This document shows positions 58,768-64,000 of a stretch of DNA of 64,000 nt, piece after piece. Position numbers and translations under genes: made by a program. Below the pieces are notes generated by a model. It worked only from the letters and a program-made list of their open reading frames with translations, was not told where the DNA came from and ran no database searches. Numbering within the stretch: the stretch's first letter is position 1; each line of letters starts with the position of its first letter. This DNA is from Episyrphus balteatus (Eukaryota; Arthropoda; Insecta; Diptera; Syrphidae): positions 166,691,718 through 166,755,717 of the forward strand of contig NC_079134.1 of assembly GCF_945859705.1 (NCBI RefSeq), in the 5' to 3' direction.

Positions 58768-59841
58768 AGACCAGTGCCAATCCGGTTTTCAGAAGGCAAA
58801 AGTAGAACAAATTATTAATATGTCGAAAACATGATGTGATAGAATTTTTCTAACTTCAGATTCGAGCTCAGCGCTCAAAAAACCATTAGAAAAATATACT
58901 TTGATTTATATAAAAAAAACTTTTTGAATAGTGAAAACGAACAGGGCATTCGATTTTTTCTGCGCGCTGAGCTCGAATCTGAAGTCAGAAAAATTCTATC
59001 ACATCACGTTTTTGACATATTAGCATGCCAAAAATCAGAAAAATAGTGTTTCGGACGTTCAAAATTCAATATCTCAAAAAATTTGCACATTAGATTTATT
59101 CTAGTGCTTGATTCAAATTTAAAAGGTCTATGACCATTAGAAAAGTATAATTTGGTTTCTATGGAAAATTATTTCTCGCCAATATTACTGTCATTTACGG
59201 AAAAATCAATCTTAAAAATGTTTTTTTTGTTTTTTTTTCAATTTTTCTCAATATTTTCTAAAACAAAAGTATAGTTTTTAGACACAATCTTTAAAAAACG
59301 GTTTTAAGCTAAATAATTGCATTCCAAACTTTTCAAAAATCAAAAATTTTTTCGGTAACTTTTTTGATTGAAAAATGGGCTATTTTTTCAAATTAAACTC
59401 GTCAAAAATCCAAAAATTAAATTTTTGCTCAAAAAACATTTTTAATAGATAGAAAACATAACAAAGTAATTTTTAACTAAGTTTTGTTAAAATCAAACTA
59501 TTTTTGTAAAAGATAAAAATAAAAAATAAAAAATTCGTATTTTTGCAATTTTTTCAACATTTTTGATTTTATACAAAAAAAATCGTTTGAGTAAAAATTA
59601 CAGACATTTATACTACCTACAACTTTGGATTTGAATTTTTTCGATAGGACGTCTAATTTTGACAGAAATCGTAAAAAACCATGATTTTTGACAACCACTC
59701 CACTTTTTCGCCCACCCACCCCCTTTCCACCAATTTTTTTGTGGGCAATTTATTTTTCCCCTTTCATATACTATTCATCCTAAATTTTCCCACCACTTAT
59801 ATGCTGCTTTTTTTATTTTCAAAAATTATTGGCACTGGTCT
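58768..59841. mobile_element. Inverted-repeat element, AGACCAGTGCCAAT ends
   Basis: Left AGACCAGTGCCAATCC and right (reverse complement AGACCAGTGCCAATAA) ends are inverted, with AATAT directly repeated outside both (58763-58767 and 59842-59846), a possible 5-bp duplication. An inner inverted pair lies at about 58850-58880 and 58970-59005 (TTCAGATTCGAGCTCAGCGC). Text like ACTTCAGATTCGAGTTCA near 25755 inside the hAT-like element suggests a related fragment there. Confidence 0.6.
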
Positions 59842-59977
59842 AATATGGGAGTGTTTTTATATGTTTTTGGGGTTGAGAAATCTAGCTGCAATTATAGTAC
59901 CTAACAATTACATAAAAACGTTATTCAGAAAATGTCAATCACCCGTTTTTTAAGATTTACGAAAATAGTGTATTTTT

Positions 59978-60793
59978 ACTTGCGATATAGGTACTATAGG
60001 CCAAGTTTAGGATTCGTAAAAAAAATCGAACTCGAGATAACAATTTAACATGACATTACGAGCTACAGCCTAAACGAGTGAAGTGATTTTCTTCAAACTT
60101 GGTAGTTAGCATTTTTTGGTGATTCCCTAAAGGGAAAAGTAAAATTTTTTTTTATGACCAAAACTAACGGTACCTGCGATATAACGGAAATAGAAAAGTT
60201 AATTTTTTTCAAAAACTGCTCTAACGATTTTGATTAAAATTTTTATGTGTAGTATTACAAATGAGAGCCAACTTTTTGAATAAAAAAATATTTTTTGTGC
60301 TGTTATTAACGGTACCTTTCATAGAATGGTTTTTTTGGTTTCTGAATATCTCGTACAAAATTAACCCGATTTCAACGAAATTTTTTATGCAAAAGCGTTT
60401 AGTTAAAGGTAATATTAAAATTTTAGAAAATTTTCAAAAAGTGCATTTTTGGATTTTTAAAAAAATTTTCAAATTTTTTTTTGAAAAATCAATTTTTTGA
60501 AAACGGGTTGGTGAAAAATTTTGAAATTTCGTTTTTATGTGTAAATTAATTATTTCTTTAAAATAGCGTACCAACTTTTTTTGAAAAATGTTAGAAATTT
60601 TTTTATATAAAAAATAATTTTTTTTTAAAAACGGCTTTAACGATTTTGGAAAATTTTTTTCTAAAAATAATTTTTTATGCAAGTAATAAAATGGCATACT
60701 TGGGTTTTTGTAAAACATAATTTAAAACGGTGTTTCTTGAATAAAAAGCTTTTAAGCATAAGAGCAAATACGTGCGACCCCAGTCGTGCGTTT
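59978..60793 (+). mobile_element. DINE-1/Helentron-like element lacking the microsatellite core
   Basis: Starts ACTTGCGATATAGGTACTAT. CATGACATTACG is followed directly by AGCTACAGCCTAAACGAGTG, so the ATGATGGAGAA core and GTCT array have been deleted. It ends AGAGCAAATACGTGCGACCC followed by CAGTCGTGCGTTTT with a good 3' hairpin. The body closely matches the copy at 2473-3495. Confidence 0.78.
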
Positions 60794-63700
60794 TATTTTT
60801 TATCCAAACAAGTTTGAAGTAATTTTTTTTAGTGATTAATGCTGTTGCCAACATATGTTGTCAGATTTCTTTTTTTTTAACAAATAAATGAGTCGTTATA
60901 AAAGAAATTGAATGAAATAATTTTACATTGTTAAAAACGAAACAAAAAAAAAGATATATAAAACAAAAACTATAATTTAATGGACTTTTTCATTCAAATA
61001 TAAAATTAAAGTAGGTAATTGGCAAAAAAGTTGGTTGCAATACCTAATCTGTTTAGTAAATGATATCTTTAAATTTTCGTCCATTTAAATAATAAAGATT
61101 TCATTTGTAACGACTGAAGAAATAATTTTAAGAAAATAAGTGATTTTTTTTTATTTAAATAAAGAAATAAGATTATTTATAGTTTTTTGAACTTCTTCAC
61201 TTCGCAAAATAAATTTCTTACATCTCTGGAATTTTCATTAAATTTTATTCCATTTTAAACTCTTTCAAAACATATTCAAATGCCACTCAAGGACTTCATT
61301 GATTTTAATTTCCAGCCCATCCAGTTCCACATCCTTTTTCAGCATCACAAAAAACCCAAACATTCATTTAAAATAATGCAAACTACTTCATAGCAAGAGT
61401 CACGAAAACCCACAAAATCATAAATTTCCCAGAAAAGGTCTCCAACTCCTTAACCAAAAACAGACATTGTCTTTAAAGGATTTATGTTAAAAAAAAAAAA
61501 TAAATAACTTGAACTTCTTAGAAGCCATAGGAAAGACTTGAAAACCCATATAAATCATCAAACCTTCATACTTCACCCTATGACATTATTTTAAAGAAAC
61601 CACAAAGTCATTACTTCCTTTTCGAAAGCACAAGGTTTGGTCATGCCGCAAAGGGGTTTTTTTTTGGAGGGGGTTATATGAATTTCTACGTATGCTCTAA
61701 AAATACCTACTAACTACTTTGTCTAATGGAAATTTTATTGATGAAAATAATGAGAAGAGGAATAATAATTACTATGCCGTTTCCCCGAAAAACCGAAATA
61801 CATAAATCACACTCTAGTTCCCGCAGAGAGAAATTAACGCCGTCGTTGTTATGTCGCCATTATTGTTTGAATGACAATGGTCGGTCGGTAGAGTGAAGGG
61901 TGGTTCAACACTTATATTTCAGTCAGGGTGCAATTGCAGCCCTATAACACACATATTAAGCCTAGAGATTACATTTTAGCTATAGCGAGAGAGTGGATCA
62001 TAAACGGCTCTATACCATACACATAATGAAAATATTTTTGGCCTTTCGTTTGTCGTTTGTCGCCGCTTTCTCTATAGATAATGTTCGTGTGGTTAGGGGT
62101 GTTAATGAACCCTTAAACCGCACAAAATTACCACACTATCAAGTGAATTTTACAACCCCCATCTGTTTTGGGTGCTCTATAGAAGTCTCTGATGAGCGAG
62201 CTATTTTGGTGCTGGTGATGGTGATGCATGTGTTTGGAATTCATTCTTTTGTTGGGGGTGGGCAAATGGTATTTGAATGTGTCCTCTCTTTTCCCTGTCC
62301 TTTATCAGACTCTCTATAATTCACGGGAAAAAAGGGTGGTTTTAGTTTGTGAAAAGAATTTTTCGATGGTATTTTTGGGGAAATATTTGCTGGTCTATTG
62401 CCGATTATATGCGTTTTATATTTGGTTTTGGTTTTGTGTCTGGTGCGACGACGGATGATGTGGCAACGCATGTGTCCAGACTAATTTATGAAAGTGGAGT
62501 TTAATTAGCAAATTGCATATAGAAACGAGTAGTACTAATTGTTATTATTATTATTACTCTTGGATTTTATTAGGAGGCGTAAGTATTTTGTTAGTTTTGC
62601 ATTTGTTAAAAGATTTGAATTGCTGTTACTGTTATCAATTAAAATGGAAGCATACAAGAAGTGCATTCTGTCATTCAGAATAAGTCCAGTCATTATAAAT
62701 GCAAATGAACCCAGACAGCTAAATTTTGTATAGGGGGTATCTACTTAGAAAAGCATAACTTGAAGTTTTCGACCAAGATTTCCTATGAGCGTTTTCCGCC
62801 ATTTTGAAAAAAAGGGATAAAATTGGTTTTTGGACAATAACTCGGCTATCGGACAAGATTTTTTGTAGTTTTTTTCATGTTCTACAATTTATACTTTTTT
62901 TTTACATTTTTTGCAAACGATGCACCGTTATCGATCTTACCTTGGAACTTGTTCATCCCATACATTTTTTTAGTTTCTGCAATTTTCTCGAAAACGGCTA
63001 CAACAAAATGTACAAAATGGGCTAAGCTTTTTTTTTACAAAACTGCATTTTTAGTTTTTCTCAGCTATTCGAATAGTTGAAATATGGAATTGCCAATTGA
63101 GTGAAAACAAAAAAAAATATTTTCTTAATATTTTTTAAATTTTATTTTTTAAAATTTCGAATAACACAGAACCCTTTCAAATAATAAAAGATATCTGCCT
63201 GTAAATTTTGAAAAAAATTGGTCTAGCCATTAAGGAGATAATACGCAAATATCGAAAATAAAAGTTTTCGCTTAAAACGACAAGTCCATATTTCCACTAC
63301 TTATGCGATTTTTTGAGAAAAACTAAAAACGCATTTTTGTTAGAATACCTACGTGAACCTGAATACTGTAAAAACACAGTTATGATAGAATTATTTACAG
63401 CATTACGCATACTAAATTTAATCAAAATTGTTACTGCCGTTTTTGAGAGCTCTTACTTTGAAGCTTTTTATAAAAAAAAAAAATTAAGAAATAATTAAAA
63501 TTTGATTTCTTAAGAACTTTCATAGGATATGCATAGGTACTTGAGGAAATAATTTTTTTTGAAGTAGGTACTTAAATACTGTTTTAAAATTTTGACCACA
63601 AAACTAAGTATGCCATTTTAATTCTTATATATAAAAGAGAGTTTTTAGGAAAAAATTGTTATAAAAAAAAAACATAATCTTAGGTATTATCATGTGAAAA

Positions 63701-64000
63701 AATTTCTAACATTTAAAATATGTATAACTTGTATGTAGATAATTTTAACCTTCTGATAAACCCACATATTAAATGCAAATACACAAAAACAGGGGTTGTA
63801 GAACACCCCAACTGATAAAATTAAAAAAAAAATCCTTTTAGGTATAAAATTATTTATTCAATCATAACACTTCATAGACTTAAACAAAAAAAAAAAAAAC
63901 AGCAAAAAGATAATTTATTAACAAAAGAAAATAATAAATAAATAAAACGGCAGAAAGAAAAATCAAGTAAAATCAAAATTAAATTGTTTGGGGTGATCCA
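60794..64000. other. AT-rich non-coding DNA to the window end
   Basis: No supportable gene. A 108-codon frame at 61993-62319 begins near a hydrophobic segment but has no homology I recognise. AAGGAY words recur around 61290-61480. From 62730 the text (CTCGAAAACGGCTACAACAA, AAAACTGCATTTTTAG) has the style of decayed repeat DNA. Confidence 0.45.

Noticed and set aside
61993..62319. A 108-codon frame with a signal-peptide-like stretch
   Set aside because: The hydrophobic stretch is internal, no family is recognised, and the composition matches the surrounding non-coding DNA.

Overview
The window is a stretch of AT-rich eukaryotic nuclear DNA from an insect, most likely a fly (Diptera). The reasons are insect-type UDP-glycosyltransferase (UGT) exons, TCAGTT-type initiators, and a dispersed family of GTCT-microsatellite repeats that look like the dipteran mini-me/DINE-1 (Helentron-associated) elements. 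I cannot name the species. There are no bacterial-style operons and no CRISPR array. Apart from one gene locus, nearly everything recognisable is transposon-derived or tandem-repeat DNA.

The one well-supported gene is at 41.2-57.8 kb on the + strand. Four copies of a UGT N-terminal exon (the first a pseudogene, then three intact at 44350, 49198 and 54828) lie upstream of one set of C-terminal exons (56742-56910 and 56984-57715). Each copy has its own promoter-like region and ends in a phase-2 splice donor. Each intact copy joins the shared exons in frame to give a complete membrane-bound UGT of about 518-521 residues: signal peptide, catalytic His/Asp, donor-sugar signature, C-terminal transmembrane helix and lysine-rich tail. 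No other C-terminal exons exist in the window. The simplest reading is one locus with alternative promoters and first exons and a common 3' end, like mammalian UGT1A: the acceptor-binding half is swapped and the UDP-sugar-binding half is constant.

Left part (0-24 kb): intergenic or intronic DNA with four DINE-1-like copies (two forming a large inverted pair at 1.1-3.5 kb), inverted-repeat elements at 13.9-14.5, 14.9-15.9 and 19.9-20.6 kb (the last enclosing a tRNA-Ser-like sequence), and a decayed DNA transposon at 22.8-24.3 kb with a nested second element.

Middle (24.6-30.3 kb): a CATGTCCG-type minisatellite is interrupted by a 4.6-kb hAT-like element with an exact 8-bp target duplication. 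The element carries a transposase remnant and a 2.3-kb array of an 11-bp GACGCGTTTYR unit, which creates long open frames that are not genes. A degenerate AGGGTTGCCAAGT array follows.

30-41 kb: mostly low-repeat DNA enriched in the word AAGGAC/AAGGAT, plus three terminal-inverted-repeat elements (33.7, 35.3 and 38.2 kb). Right end (57.8-64 kb): another inverted-repeat element, one DINE-1-like copy and unannotated AT-rich DNA.
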